DNA from: Mesorhizobium sp. INR15
GTDB taxonomy: Bacteria > Pseudomonadota > Alphaproteobacteria > Rhizobiales > Rhizobiaceae
Length of the DNA stretch: 64,000 bases
Direction: 5' to 3'
Assembly: GCF_015500075.1 (NCBI RefSeq)
Contig: NZ_CP045496.1
Coordinates: forward strand, 310,001 to 374,000
This document shows, in pieces, positions 52,071 to 61,397 of this stretch. The position numbers and the translations under genes were made by a program. The notes under the pieces were generated by a model, which was given only the letters and a program-made list of their open reading frames with translations, made no database searches and had not been told where the DNA came from. Numbering within the stretch: position 1 is the stretch's first letter; each line of letters begins with the position of its first letter.

Positions 52071-52167
52071 TTTCTCGCCGCAGCAAATCAATTGAGATCC
52101 GCCGGGAACAGAAGCCCCTCCGAGACATTGTGACAGCATCGATCACAATTTCTCACAGGAGGCCTTC

Positions 52168-52245
52168 ATGGGACGCGGCATTTTGCTCTGGTTGCTCGGT
52201 ATTCCGATTCCAATCATCATTCTCATCATGCTTTTCGTACGATAG
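52168..52245 (+). CDS. 25-residue single-helix membrane peptide
   Basis: ATG 52168 lies five bases after a perfect AGGAGG. The peptide starts MGRGILLWLLGIPIPIIILI and ends LFVR: one hydrophobic helix with an IPIPI kink and arginines at both ends. It ends 9 bases before the next gene, which encodes a larger membrane protein, so the two are likely co-expressed. I recall similar peptides in other Rhizobiales, but cannot check conservation here. The ideal ribosome binding site and spacing make translation very likely. Confidence 0.72.
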   Translation: MGRGILLWLLGIPIPIIILIMLFVR

Positions 52246-52254
52246 GGGGCGTTT

Positions 52255-53172
52255 ATGCAGTCCACCCTATCGGCTGTCGACGTTTCCGCTTCGACGGAAT
52301 CCTCTTCCACCGCCGTCAGTTGGGGGCCGATCATCGCCGGCGCCTTCGCGGCCTCGACGCTGACCTTGATCCTGATGCTTCTCGGCTCGGGACTGGGGCT
52401 GAGCGCGGTCTCGCCCTGGTCGGGCTCCGGCGCATCGGCCGCGACGTTCGCGGTATCCACGGCGATCTGGCTGGTCATCGTGCAATGGCTGTCTTCCGGC
52501 GTTGGCGGCTACCTCGCCGGCCGGTTGCGCACCAAATGGGTCGGGGTGCATACGGACGAGGTCTATTTCCGTGACACGGCCCATGGCTTCCTGGCCTGGG
52601 CGCTCGCCACCCTGCTTGTTGTCGGCGTGCTCGGTTCGGCGCTGACATCCCTGCTCGGCTCCGGCGTGCAGGCTGTGTCGACCGTGGCGTCAGGCGCGGC
52701 CATGGGAGCTTCGGCAGGAGCCTCCTCGAATGCGTCCGGCGCATCGGCCGATAACGCAACGTCTTATCTGGTGGATTCGCTGTTTCGGCCGGCCGATGCC
52801 AGCAAGCTCGCGGCAGCCAATCCGGAAAACGACGCGGCAGCAGCAGCGCAGGCTTCGCGTATCCTGCTCGCCAGCGCGGCGGCCGGCGAGGTTTCCGCCG
52901 ATGACAAGGCCTACCTGTCGCAGCTTGTGGCTGCCCGCACCGGGCTGTCGGAAGCCGATGCCAAGACGCGTGTCGATGCGCTGGTGGCAAAGGCCCAGGA
53001 TGCCAAGGTCAAGGCCCAGCAAGCGGCGGATACGGCCAGGAAGGCGAGTGCAACTTTCGCACTTCTGGGAGCCCTGTCCTTGGTCATCGGCGCTTTCATC
53101 GCCAGTGCGGCGGCGGCCCTTGGCGGCCGGCAGCGCGATGACGAAGAGGCGATCTTCCTGACCAACCGCTGA
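52255..53172 (+). CDS. Predicted membrane protein of unknown function
   Basis: The 305-residue protein has a membrane core of about four helices: residues about 25-50 (IIAGAFAASTLTLILMLLG), 65-85, 110-135 (FLAWALATLLVVGVLGSALTSLLGSG) and a C-terminal helix near 275-297 (FALLGALSLVIGAFIASAAAAL). Between helices three and four lies a long Ala-rich cytoplasmic or periplasmic loop with AAAGEVSADDKAYLSQLVAARTGLSEADAKTRVDAL, resembling a conserved helical region. It has no characterised family that I can name. It is paired with the 25-residue membrane peptide upstream. Confidence 0.82.
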   Translation: MQSTLSAVDVSASTESSSTAVSWGPIIAGAFAASTLTLILMLLGSGLGLSAVSPWSGSGASAATFAVSTAIWLVIVQWLSSGVGGYLAGRLRTKWVGVHTDEVYFRDTAHGFLAWALATLLVVGVLGSALTSLLGSGVQAVSTVASGAAMGASAGASSNASGASADNATSYLVDSLFRPADASKLAAANPENDAAAAAQASRILLASAAAGEVSADDKAYLSQLVAARTGLSEADAKTRVDALVAKAQDAKVKAQQAADTARKASATFALLGALSLVIGAFIASAAAALGGRQRDDEEAIFLTNR

Positions 53173-53194
53173 GCGGCTCTCAGCCCTGAAAACC

Positions 53195-53227
53195 AAAAAA
53201 GCCCGGCTTTCGAAAGCCGGGCTTTTT
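53195..53227. terminator. Bidirectional intrinsic terminator
   Basis: AAAAAGCCCGGCTTTC and GAAAGCCGGGCTTTTT form a long perfect palindrome with T runs on both strands. It lies between the convergent membrane-protein and pntB genes and can stop transcription from either side. Confidence 0.92.
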
Positions 53228-53247
53228 CTGTTCCAGTCGTAGCTGGC

Positions 53248-54645
53248 TTAGTGATCCATCGCCTTGACGATCTCTTCGGTCATCTTCTTGGCATCGCCAA
53301 GCAGCATCATGGTGCCGTCCTTGTAGAACAGCGTGTTGTCGATGCCGGCATAGCCGGAGCCGAGCGAGCGCTTGACGAATAGGCAGGTGCGGGCCTTGTC
53401 GACGTCGAGGATCGGCATGCCATAGATCGGCGACGACTTGTCGTCACGTGCCGACGGGTTGGTGACGTCGTTGGCGCCGATGACATAGGCGACATCGGCT
53501 TGCGCGAACTCGGAGTTGATATCCTCGAGTTCGAAGACCTCGTCGTAAGGCACATTGGCTTCGGCGAGCAGCACGTTCATGTGGCCAGGCATGCGGCCGG
53601 CAACCGGATGGATGGCGTATTTGACGTCGACGCCGTTGGCCTTGAGCTTGTCGGCCAGCTCGCGCAACGCATGCTGCGCCTGGGCAACCGCCATGCCGTA
53701 GCCCGGCACGATGATGACCTTCTGCGCGTTCATCATCAGGTAGGCGGCGTCGTCGGCCGAACCCTGCTTCACGGTGCGCTCGATGCCATCATCAGCCGCA
53801 GCGGCGGTTTCGCCGCCAAAACCGCCGAGAATGACCGAGATGAAGCTTCGGTTCATGCCCTTGCACATGATGTAGGACAGGATGGCGCCGGACGAGCCAA
53901 CCAGCGCGCCGGTGATGATCAGCGCCAGGTTGCCAAGCGTGAAGCCAAGCGCCGCTGCCGCCCAGCCCGAATAGGAATTGAGCATCGAGACGACGACCGG
54001 CATGTCGGCGCCGCCGATCGGGATGATCAGCAGCACGCCGAGCAGCAGCGAAGCGGCGACGATCAGCCAGAACACCAGCTTGGCCTCGGTGGTGACCAGA
54101 AGCACAATCAGCACGATCAATGCGATGCCGAGGGCTGCGTTGATGAAGTGGCGGCCGCCGATCATGATCGGCTTGCCCGACATGCGGCCATCAAGCTTGA
54201 GGAAGGCGATGACCGAACCGGTGAAAGTGATGGCGCCGATGGCAACGCCAAGGCTCATTTCGATCAGCGCCTGGGCATGGATGTCGCCATCCGTACCGAT
54301 GCCGAAGCTTTCCGGCGCGTAGATGGCGGCAGCCGCCACCATGACGGCGGCAAGGCCGACGAGCGAGTGGAAGGCCGCGACCAGCTGTGGCATCGAGGTC
54401 ATGGCGATGCGGCGCGCGGTGACCGCGCCGACCGAGCCACCAATGGCCAAGCCAAGCACGATCAGGCCGAAGCGTCCGGCTGACGGGGTCGCCAGCGCCA
54501 GGGTGGTGGCAATGGCGATGCCCATGCCGATCATGCCGTAGAGGTTGCCCTGGCGGCTGGTGGTCGGATGCGACAGGCCGCGCAGCGCCATGATGAACAG
54601 GACGCCGGAGACCAGATAGAGGAAGGAAGCGAAGTTGGCGTTCAT
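53248..54645 (-). CDS. pntB: NAD(P) transhydrogenase subunit beta
   Basis: The 465-residue protein has about nine membrane helices (domain II) and a C-terminal NADP(H)-binding domain III (from about residue 290) with VIIVPGYGMAVAQAQ, HPVAGRMPGHMNVLLAEANVPY, GANDVTNPSARDD and VKRSLGSGYAGIDN, all highly conserved. With the two alpha subunits it couples proton entry to hydride transfer from NADH to NADP+, supplying NADPH. It is the last gene of the three-part pnt operon; the ATG lies six bases after the preceding stop. Confidence 0.96.
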   Translation of the reverse strand: MNANFASFLYLVSGVLFIMALRGLSHPTTSRQGNLYGMIGMGIAIATTLALATPSAGRFGLIVLGLAIGGSVGAVTARRIAMTSMPQLVAAFHSLVGLAAVMVAAAAIYAPESFGIGTDGDIHAQALIEMSLGVAIGAITFTGSVIAFLKLDGRMSGKPIMIGGRHFINAALGIALIVLIVLLVTTEAKLVFWLIVAASLLLGVLLIIPIGGADMPVVVSMLNSYSGWAAAALGFTLGNLALIITGALVGSSGAILSYIMCKGMNRSFISVILGGFGGETAAAADDGIERTVKQGSADDAAYLMMNAQKVIIVPGYGMAVAQAQHALRELADKLKANGVDVKYAIHPVAGRMPGHMNVLLAEANVPYDEVFELEDINSEFAQADVAYVIGANDVTNPSARDDKSSPIYGMPILDVDKARTCLFVKRSLGSGYAGIDNTLFYKDGTMMLLGDAKKMTEEIVKAMDH

Positions 54646-54651
54646 GTCGCT

Positions 54652-55077
54652 CTACTTGTCCTTCTTCTTGTACATCGCCAGCATGCGCTGGGTGACGAGG
54701 AAGCCGCCGAAGATGTTGACCGAGACCAGCATCAGCGCGACGAAGCCGAAGCCCGCCGCGACGCCGGAAGCCGCGATGCCGACGGCAAGCAAGGCGCCAA
54801 CCACGATAACCGAGGAGATGGCGTTGGTGACGGCCATCAGCGGTGTGTGCAGCGCCGGCGTCACCGACCAGACAACGTAGTAGCCGACGAAGATCGCCAG
54901 GATGAAGATGGCGAAGCGGAAGACGAAGGGATCGATGGCACCACCCGATAGCGCATGCGCGGCATCGCCGGCGGCATCAGCACCGCCGGGAGCGGCTGCC
55001 ATGTTGTGGACAGCGAGACGAACGGCGGCGGACGCCTGATCGAGCTGGTCGAGGGCTTTCTGCAAGGTCTGATCCAT
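54652..55077 (-). CDS. pntAb: NAD(P) transhydrogenase subunit alpha, membrane part
   Basis: The 141-residue protein carries the membrane helices of the alpha subunit (FRFAIFILAIFVGYYVVWSV near residue 55, and AISSVIVVGALLAVG near 85), with a hydrophobic C-terminus ending MLAMYKKKDK. In three-gene transhydrogenases, as in Rhodospirillum, this short protein is separate from the soluble NAD-binding part. I set the start at ATG 55077, overlapping the stop of pntAa (TGATG); a GTG directly upstream in frame is the alternative. Confidence 0.93.
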   Translation of the reverse strand: MDQTLQKALDQLDQASAAVRLAVHNMAAAPGGADAAGDAAHALSGGAIDPFVFRFAIFILAIFVGYYVVWSVTPALHTPLMAVTNAISSVIVVGALLAVGIAASGVAAGFGFVALMLVSVNIFGGFLVTQRMLAMYKKKDK

Positions 55078-56357
55078 CACGCAATGCCTTTCGACTTCGA
55101 CGAGGGCGACTTGGGTGTTGCCGGCTTTTTCGACGCGGCCTTTTTCGGCGCGGCCGTCGAGGAACCATCGGCGACCATGGTCGTGGCCGGGATCGCCGCC
55201 GGCTCGACATGAGGCTGCTGCTCGGCCTTGGCGAAGGCGGGATGAACCACCTTGCCGCCATCCGTCAGCATCGTCGCCTTGACCAGGTCGTCTTCGCGGT
55301 TGATGGCAAGTGTCTTTGTCGCCTTGTCGACCAGTGTCTCCAGAAAGGCGTAAAGGTTCCTGGCATAGAGCAGCGAGGCCGAAGCCGCGACGCGGCCGGG
55401 CACATTGAGATGGCCGACGATCTTGACGTTGTTGGCCGTGGTCACGACCTTGCCGGCCTCGGCGCCCTCGACATTGCCGCCGCGCTCGACCGCGAGGTCG
55501 ACAAGCACAGAACCCGGCTTCATCGAGGCGACCATCGCCGCCGACACCAGCTTCGGCGCCGGCCGGCCGGGGATCAGCGCCGTGGTGATGACGATGTCCT
55601 GCTTGGCGATGTGCTCGGCGGTGAGTGCCGCCTGCTTGGCCTGATACTCCTTGGACATTTCCTTGGCGTAGCCGCCGGCGGTCTCGGCGGCCTTGAACTC
55701 CTCGTCCTCGACAGCCAGGAATTTCGCGCCGAGCGAAGCGACCTGCTCCTTGGCGGCGGGACGAACGTCGGTGGCGGTGACGACCGCGCCGAGGCGGCGC
55801 GCGGTGGCGATCGCCTGCAGGCCGGCAACGCCAACACCCATGATGAAGACTTTCGCGGCCGGCACCGTGCCCGCCGCCGTCATCATCATCGGCAGCGCGC
55901 GGTCATATTCCGAAGCGCCGTCGATCACCGCCTGATAGCCGGCGAGATTGGCCTGCGAGGACAGAACGTCCATCGACTGGGCGCGGGTGATGCGCGGCAT
56001 GAATTCCATCGAGAAGGCGGTGACGCCAGCCTTTGCCAATGCGGCCACCGCGGCATCGTTGCCGTAGGGATCCATGATGGCGATAACGGCCGAGCCCGAT
56101 TTGTAGCCCTTCAGCTCTGCCTCGCTTGGCCGGCGAACTTTCAGCACCACATCGGCCTTGCCGGCATCGGCCGCCTTGCCGATCGTCGCACCCGCCTTGG
56201 CGAATTCGTCGTCTGGGATGCGCGATCGTGTGCCGGCGCCTGTTTCGACAACCACGCCGAAGCCAAGCGCGGCCAGCCGCTTTACCGTGTCCGGCGACGC
56301 CGCGACCCGAGGCTCATTGGCATCAAGTTCACGTGGAATGAAAACCGTCTGTCCCAC
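55077..56357 (-). CDS. pntAa: NAD(P) transhydrogenase subunit alpha, NAD-binding part
   Basis: The 426-residue soluble subunit (domain I) binds NAD(H): FIPRELDANEPRVAASPDTV at the start, PRITRAQSMDVLSSQANLAGYQAV near residue 125, the nucleotide-binding IMGVGVAGLQAIATARRLGAVV near 170 and SVLVDLAVERGGNVEGAEAGK near 285. A lysine/alanine/proline-rich tail follows. I chose GTG 56357, seven bases after AGGA; the longer ATG frame begins in non-conserved sequence. It is the first gene of the pnt operon, preceded by the oxidase subunit IV gene. Confidence 0.94.
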   Translation of the reverse strand: MGQTVFIPRELDANEPRVAASPDTVKRLAALGFGVVVETGAGTRSRIPDDEFAKAGATIGKAADAGKADVVLKVRRPSEAELKGYKSGSAVIAIMDPYGNDAAVAALAKAGVTAFSMEFMPRITRAQSMDVLSSQANLAGYQAVIDGASEYDRALPMMMTAAGTVPAAKVFIMGVGVAGLQAIATARRLGAVVTATDVRPAAKEQVASLGAKFLAVEDEEFKAAETAGGYAKEMSKEYQAKQAALTAEHIAKQDIVITTALIPGRPAPKLVSAAMVASMKPGSVLVDLAVERGGNVEGAEAGKVVTTANNVKIVGHLNVPGRVAASASLLYARNLYAFLETLVDKATKTLAINREDDLVKATMLTDGGKVVHPAFAKAEQQPHVEPAAIPATTMVADGSSTAAPKKAASKKPATPKSPSSKSKGIA

Positions 56358-56442
56358 CGCATGATCCTTTCGGTTGGAACCTTGTTTCCCGTGAGGCATC
56401 GGCCGGAAATCCGGCTGCGCCTTGGATAAAGGAGTTGGAAAA

Positions 56443-56667
56443 CTACCGGAGAATGAAAGCGCCGACAGCCAGGATCAGGACGAACAGGATGGTCGCCGAG
56501 AAAAAGCCGCCCGCGAAAAAGCCGAAAGCCATCGCCAGAAGGAGGCCACCGCAGAAGAGCGACCCGTATTTGGCCAGCGCGAGGAAGCCCGCATAGGTGC
56601 GGTCATGCTCGGCATAGTCCATCTTCGCGCCCAGTTCGATAGGACCGGTCGGCGTGTGATCAGCCAT
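56443..56667 (-). CDS. aa3-type cytochrome c oxidase subunit IV
   Basis: The 74-residue protein has the short family pattern: hydrophilic start MADHTPTGPIELGAKMDYAE, then HDRTYAGFLALAKYGSLF and one long membrane helix with GFFAGGFFSATILFVLILAV. Bacterial aa3 oxidases use it as a small accessory subunit. ATG 56667 lies seven bases after AAGGGG; the longer frame adds only a charged leader. It lies upstream of pntAa, as is common in alphaproteobacteria. Confidence 0.9.
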   Translation of the reverse strand: MADHTPTGPIELGAKMDYAEHDRTYAGFLALAKYGSLFCGGLLLAMAFGFFAGGFFSATILFVLILAVGAFILR

Positions 56668-56889
56668 AGGAATACCCCTTCGAAGACATCTTTCAGGCAC
56701 ATAGCGAAAAGCCGGGCCAAGAGCAATGGCGCGATTGCCGCATCGCTGGTGGGAACTGCCTCAAAGGAATGTTGAAGCTGGCGTTGAGGCATCAGTCAGC
56801 GGCGTTGAACGTCCTGTGATAATTTCGCGATGTAGGGTGGCACCGGGAACAACTATTGTTGCCGACACGAACCAACCCGGTGAAGCGCA

Positions 56890-57705
56890 ATGATCTCGCC
56901 GACACAGACATTTGATTGGAACGGCACCAGCATCGCCTGGGGCACGGTCGGCTCGGGTCCGCCGCTGGTTCTCGTCCATGGAACGCCGTTTTCCTCGCAT
57001 GTCTGGCATCGGGTCGCTCCCGAGCTGGCTCGCAATCATACCGTCTATTTCCATGACCTTCCTGGATATGGGCGTTCGGAGATGCGGCAAGGCCAGGATG
57101 TTTCGCTGGGCATCCAGAACAAGGCGCTGGCAGCACTGCTGGCTTTCTGGAACCTCGATCGGCCTGGAGTGATCGCCCATGATTTCGGCGGCGCCACCGC
57201 CTTGCGCGCGCATCTGATCGATGGTTGCGAATATGACCGGCTGCTGCTGATCGATCCGGTGGCGGTGCGGCCATGGGGCTCGCCCTTCGTCCAGCATATC
57301 CGCCAGCACGAAGCCGCCTTCGCCGGCGTGCCGGACTACATTCAAAGAGCGATTCTAAAAGCCTATGTTTCTGGCGCGGCGCACAGGCCGCTGTCAGAAA
57401 GCGAGTTGGAGCCGTATGTCGCGCCGTGGTTGGGGCCAATTGGCCAACCGGCCTTCTATCGCCAGATCGCCCAGATGGACCAGCGCTTCACCGACGACGT
57501 CGAGGGCCGCTATCGCGAAGTCCGCTGCCGCACATCTCTTCTATGGGGTGAGGAGGACCAATGGATCCCGCCGGAGCGCGGCCACCAGCTCGCGGCCTTG
57601 CTTCCGGATTGCGCCCTAACCCTCATCCCTCGCTCCGGGCACCTCATGCAAGAGGACGCCCCCGAGGCGATCGTGGCCGCGGCGTTGCGCTTTTTCGCTG
57701 GTTGA
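56890..57705 (+). CDS. Alpha/beta hydrolase with Asp nucleophile (dehalogenase/epoxide hydrolase type)
   Basis: The 271-residue alpha/beta hydrolase has HGTPFSSHVWHRVAPELA near residue 30, and the nucleophile elbow reads AHDFGGA with Asp (near residue 99) instead of Ser. An Asp nucleophile is characteristic of haloalkane or fluoroacetate dehalogenases and epoxide hydrolases. The acid in GEEDQWIPPERG and His in RSGHLMQEDAPE complete the triad. No halide-binding Trp pair can be assigned from sequence alone, so the reaction is open. It diverges from the oxidase subunit IV gene. Confidence 0.88.
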   Translation: MISPTQTFDWNGTSIAWGTVGSGPPLVLVHGTPFSSHVWHRVAPELARNHTVYFHDLPGYGRSEMRQGQDVSLGIQNKALAALLAFWNLDRPGVIAHDFGGATALRAHLIDGCEYDRLLLIDPVAVRPWGSPFVQHIRQHEAAFAGVPDYIQRAILKAYVSGAAHRPLSESELEPYVAPWLGPIGQPAFYRQIAQMDQRFTDDVEGRYREVRCRTSLLWGEEDQWIPPERGHQLAALLPDCALTLIPRSGHLMQEDAPEAIVAAALRFFAG

Positions 57706-57747
57706 GGCGCTTCGCGGATTGAGGCGTGGGCCGCCCAAGACCGATGT

Positions 57748-57897
57748 TCAGCCGGCGAGATGCGGAAACAGACCGAGCAGGCCAACGACGATCAGATATA
57801 GCGCGACGATGTAGTTGAGCAGCCTTGGCATCACGAGGATCAGCACGCCGGCGATCAGCGAAATCAGCGGAGTGAGCGCAAGCTGTGAAATATGCAT
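57748..57897 (-). CDS. DUF3096 family mini membrane protein
   Basis: The 49-residue protein matches the DUF3096 pattern: LTPLISLIAGVLILVMPRLL then NYIVALYLIVVGLLGLFP, i.e. two hydrophobic helices around a conserved PRLLNY turn. AAGGA lies seven bases before ATG 57897. Its function is unknown. The gene is convergent with the hydrolase gene. Confidence 0.85.
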   Translation of the reverse strand: MHISQLALTPLISLIAGVLILVMPRLLNYIVALYLIVVGLLGLFPHLAG

Positions 57898-58012
57898 GCC
57901 GGTTTCCTTCTGGCAGATCCATCGAGGTGATGCCGCGAGGCACTATTGCCTCGCCGTCATCAACGTGGACCCGGCCGGAAAGCTCCAGGTATCTGCAAAT
58001 AAACGCGCTACG

Positions 58013-58795
58013 TCAGGCGGCTTCGCGGAAATACTTCGCGGTTGGTAGGATGGTCAGCGGCGCCAGTTCGCCGGCACCGGGTGTCTCGAACAGCATGCGC
58101 TGTTCCATCGGTGTCGAGCGGAAGAACGGGAAGCGGGAGAAGGACCGCTCGCGGATGGCTGCGACGTTGGCGCGATAGAGCACGACCTTGTAGTTCAGGC
58201 CGGGATAGTCGCGCAGTTCGCCGATCTGTTCCGAACAGTAGATGCGGCGATAGAACCCCGCATGTTCTGGACGGATGGTGGAAAGGCAGTAGGGCGCGTC
58301 GAAATAGAAGCAGGCCATGCCGGCAAGGCGCAGCGTCAGATAGGGGATCTGCGGATAGACCTTGGACCAGTCTGGGTCGGCTGCAAAACGGCTCGGGTCG
58401 GCGAAATGCGCACCGGCGGACAGCATCGGACGCAAAATGTCGCCATAGACGGTCGTGGACGGCGATTGCGGCGTGTCGGCGCAGGCGTGGTGAATGCGCA
58501 GCGTCGAGACCAGGATGCCGTCGATATAGATGCCGAACTTGGAGCAATTGACCGCTTCATCAAGCTCGTCATGGACAATATGCGCTGGGTTTTCAGGCAC
58601 CATATCGCTCAGCCGATAGGACTTGTAGCGCAGCCTGTAGATGTCTTCGAGGTCTTCCCCCTTGTCACAGCGGCGGTACTCGGTGCGTTCCAGCATTGCC
58701 GAGATGTTCCTGGCAAAGCTCGACATGTTATCGGACGAGTTTTCTTCGCCCACGCCCGCCGCTTGGCGAAGCGCTGTCAATTGCGCATCCATCAT
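58013..58795 (-). CDS. GNAT-fold N-acyltransferase of the FeeM/LuxI-like group
   Basis: The protein of about 260 residues has a GNAT-related core: YRRCDKGEDLEDIYRLRYKSYR near residue 40 resembles the start of LuxI- and FeeM-type N-acyltransferases, followed by GIYIDGILVSTLRIH near 85, YPQIPYLTLRLAGMACFYFD and AEHAGFYRRIY-like stretches. Such enzymes transfer acyl chains from acyl carrier protein to amino acids or to S-adenosylmethionine. A dedicated signal synthase cannot be claimed. The start is ATG 58795 or the adjacent ATG 58792. It lies directly downstream of the GGDEF-EAL gene on the same strand. Confidence 0.75.
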   Translation of the reverse strand: MMDAQLTALRQAAGVGEENSSDNMSSFARNISAMLERTEYRRCDKGEDLEDIYRLRYKSYRLSDMVPENPAHIVHDELDEAVNCSKFGIYIDGILVSTLRIHHACADTPQSPSTTVYGDILRPMLSAGAHFADPSRFAADPDWSKVYPQIPYLTLRLAGMACFYFDAPYCLSTIRPEHAGFYRRIYCSEQIGELRDYPGLNYKVVLYRANVAAIRERSFSRFPFFRSTPMEQRMLFETPGAGELAPLTILPTAKYFREAA

Positions 58796-58941
58796 GCATC
58801 CCCGTAAATTGCCGCCGCGGTTCAACCCTACGACAGGCCCCCGAGATGTAAAGATGAAAATGGGACAGGCGCTGTTTACCGATCGTTAACGTTAACAAAC
58901 CGTAAAATTTTACGAAAACCCGATGTTTTTCTGGCAGAAGA

Positions 58942-61254
58942 TCAGGGGCGCGCCGCCCTCTTGGCTGTTTTAATGTCCTTGGCGAAGGGCCAGACTGTGT
59001 TCGACATGGTCTCAATGCCGGAGGCGCTGAGGGCCGATCCGAACAGGAAGCCCTGCACAAGGTCAGGTTTGACCTGCAAGGCGAGGATCTTCAGTTGTTC
59101 AAAAGTTTCGACACCTTCGACGGTCACCGAAAGTCCGAGCGGCCGCGACATATTCACGATGCCCTTGAGCAGTTCCAGCGAGCGAGGGCTCTGGGTAACG
59201 TCCATCAGGAACGAACGGTCAATCTTGATCTTGTCGAGCGGCAACTTGTGCAGGTAGCTCAGGCTTGAATAGCCGGTGCCGAAATCATCGAGCGCTATGC
59301 GCACGCCGAGCTGCTTCAATTCCTCGATATACTGGCGCGTCAGCGACTTGTCGTCGAGCAACGCCGTCTCGGTGACTTCGATCTCCAGACGGCCGGCGGA
59401 GAGACCGGACGAGGCAAGCGCGTCACGAACCTTCTGGATGACTTCGCGGCTGCGAAAATCCTTGGCCGAAAGGTTGACCGAGACGCTGGTCTGGTCGGGC
59501 CATTTGGCGCATTCGGTGCAAGCCGCCTGGAGCACGAAAGTGCTGATCTCGGAAATGATGCCCATTTCCTCGGCCAGCGGGATGAAGATACTGGGCGAAA
59601 TCGGGCCAAGATCGGGATGATCCCAGCGGCACAGGGCCTCGCAACTGGCGATGCGCATCGTGTTCATCGCCACGATCGGCTGATAGACGACGCGCAGGCT
59701 CTTGCTTTCCACAGCAGTGCGCAGATCCGCCTTCATCAGCTGACGATTGCGGAAGGCGGCATCCATCGCCGCCTCGAAGAGCCGCCAGCCATTCTTGCCA
59801 AGCTCCTTGGCCTTGTAGAGCGCAAGGTCGGCCTTGACGATCATGGCATCGACATCGGTGTCCTTGACGCGCGACAGCACCGCTCCGCCGCTGGCCTGGA
59901 TGCGCAGGCCATGACCGGCGACATCGACCTCGCCCTGCAGGTTGACGAAGATCTCGTCGAGCTGGCCAGCGAGATGGCTTTCATCCTCGACGCGATCAAA
60001 GAAGATCATGAACTCGTCGCCGCCGAAACGGCTGACATTGATGCCTTGGCCGGCGATCGCGGCAAGCCGTTCGGCAACGGCATAGATCAGGCCGTCGCCA
60101 ACCGGATGACCGAGCGTGTCGTTGACGCTCTTGAAATCATCGAGATCGAGCACGGCCAGCCCGCAGAGACGATCGCGGTCGCCAGATGCCATGGCCTCGC
60201 CGACCAGCTCATGGAAATAAGCGCGGTTGGGCAGGCCGGTGAGGCTGTCATAGCGCGCCATGAAGCGGATCTTGTCTTCCGCCTCGACGCGCGCGGTGAC
60301 GTCCTCGAAGGTGATGACGCCCAGTTCCTGGCTGCCTTCACGCGCGGAAAACTCGTAATGCTGGCCATTGGCCAGCGACACCAGCACCTTGCGGTCGCGG
60401 CCCTCACGCAGCGCCCTCGTCAGCTGTGCCTCGATGTAGCGGCAGTCCTTCGGCGCCAGCATGCCGCCGGCAACACCACGCATCAAAAGGCCATGGATCG
60501 AGCGGCCGAGCAGCGCGTCCGGCGTCTTCAGGGACATCAGGTGCGCGGCCTCGGCATTGGCCACCGCCACCCGGCCGTCAGGGCCAAGCATGACGAGGCC
60601 GTGTGACATCGTGTTGAGCGCCCGGTTGAAGCGCTGGGCAATGCGGTTTGCCTTCTTTTCCTCCGACAGAGCCGCGAAAAGCACCTCGCGGACCAGATCG
60701 GCGAAGCGCTTGATGGCGAACAGGAATGGCGCTGAAAGCAGGCCGAGAATGAAATGATAGGGATCGCCGCGCAGGATGAAGCCCAGCGAAATCGGCCAGG
60801 TCATGGTCATGATGAAAATCATGACCATCCTCGGCGAACCATAGTTGCGGCCAGCAATCGAGGTGGCCGAGGCCAGCGTCACGCAGACCGCCGCGATCTC
60901 GGCAAAGCTATCATAGGCGAGATAGATGCCGACAAAGCAGAAGGTGCCAAGCATGAAGCCATGCATGGAACCGTAGAAAATATAGTCATTCTCCCGGCGC
61001 CGCGCTTCCTCCCAATTCCTGGGCGTTGGCGCGTGGCGATACTTCCGGATGTTGCGCAGGCGCAGGAAAGCGACCGTCAGAAACCCAAAGGTAACCGCCA
61101 GATAGGCCGGATCCCTGGTTTTCCAGTAAACCAGCATCACCAGCAAGGTCTGGGCAAAGAATCCGATGGAGAGCGTCAGGCCGTCGCGGAACAGGGTTTC
61201 CACGAACGGTATGTAGACGTCGACCGGGATCTCGTTCTTTTTTCTCAGATTCAC
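58942..61254 (-). CDS. Membrane-bound diguanylate cyclase/phosphodiesterase (GGDEF-EAL)
   Basis: The protein of about 770 residues has an N-terminal membrane region of about five or six helices (residues about 25-185), a PAS-like segment (about 200-320), a GGDEF domain with intact RFGGDEF (411-415) and an EAL domain with CEALCRW (539-541), NLSAKDF, DDFGTGYSS and VEGVE, so both domains look complete. It should make and/or degrade cyclic di-GMP in response to a membrane signal. I chose GTG 61254, seven bases after GGGA; the frame reaches a TTG at 61281. Confidence 0.92.
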   Translation of the reverse strand: MNLRKKNEIPVDVYIPFVETLFRDGLTLSIGFFAQTLLVMLVYWKTRDPAYLAVTFGFLTVAFLRLRNIRKYRHAPTPRNWEEARRRENDYIFYGSMHGFMLGTFCFVGIYLAYDSFAEIAAVCVTLASATSIAGRNYGSPRMVMIFIMTMTWPISLGFILRGDPYHFILGLLSAPFLFAIKRFADLVREVLFAALSEEKKANRIAQRFNRALNTMSHGLVMLGPDGRVAVANAEAAHLMSLKTPDALLGRSIHGLLMRGVAGGMLAPKDCRYIEAQLTRALREGRDRKVLVSLANGQHYEFSAREGSQELGVITFEDVTARVEAEDKIRFMARYDSLTGLPNRAYFHELVGEAMASGDRDRLCGLAVLDLDDFKSVNDTLGHPVGDGLIYAVAERLAAIAGQGINVSRFGGDEFMIFFDRVEDESHLAGQLDEIFVNLQGEVDVAGHGLRIQASGGAVLSRVKDTDVDAMIVKADLALYKAKELGKNGWRLFEAAMDAAFRNRQLMKADLRTAVESKSLRVVYQPIVAMNTMRIASCEALCRWDHPDLGPISPSIFIPLAEEMGIISEISTFVLQAACTECAKWPDQTSVSVNLSAKDFRSREVIQKVRDALASSGLSAGRLEIEVTETALLDDKSLTRQYIEELKQLGVRIALDDFGTGYSSLSYLHKLPLDKIKIDRSFLMDVTQSPRSLELLKGIVNMSRPLGLSVTVEGVETFEQLKILALQVKPDLVQGFLFGSALSASGIETMSNTVWPFAKDIKTAKRAARP

Positions 61255-61397
61255 GCCTGAATCCCAACCCTTGGGATCCAAGCAGTGTCACATCCGCCTT
61301 AAGAAAGATTTAGAGAGCCGGTCGCGTCCTCACCGTCAAGCCCACTGCCGTAACGGAAAGTGAGGAAACTTTTCTTCAGGTAAACAAGACGTATCGA

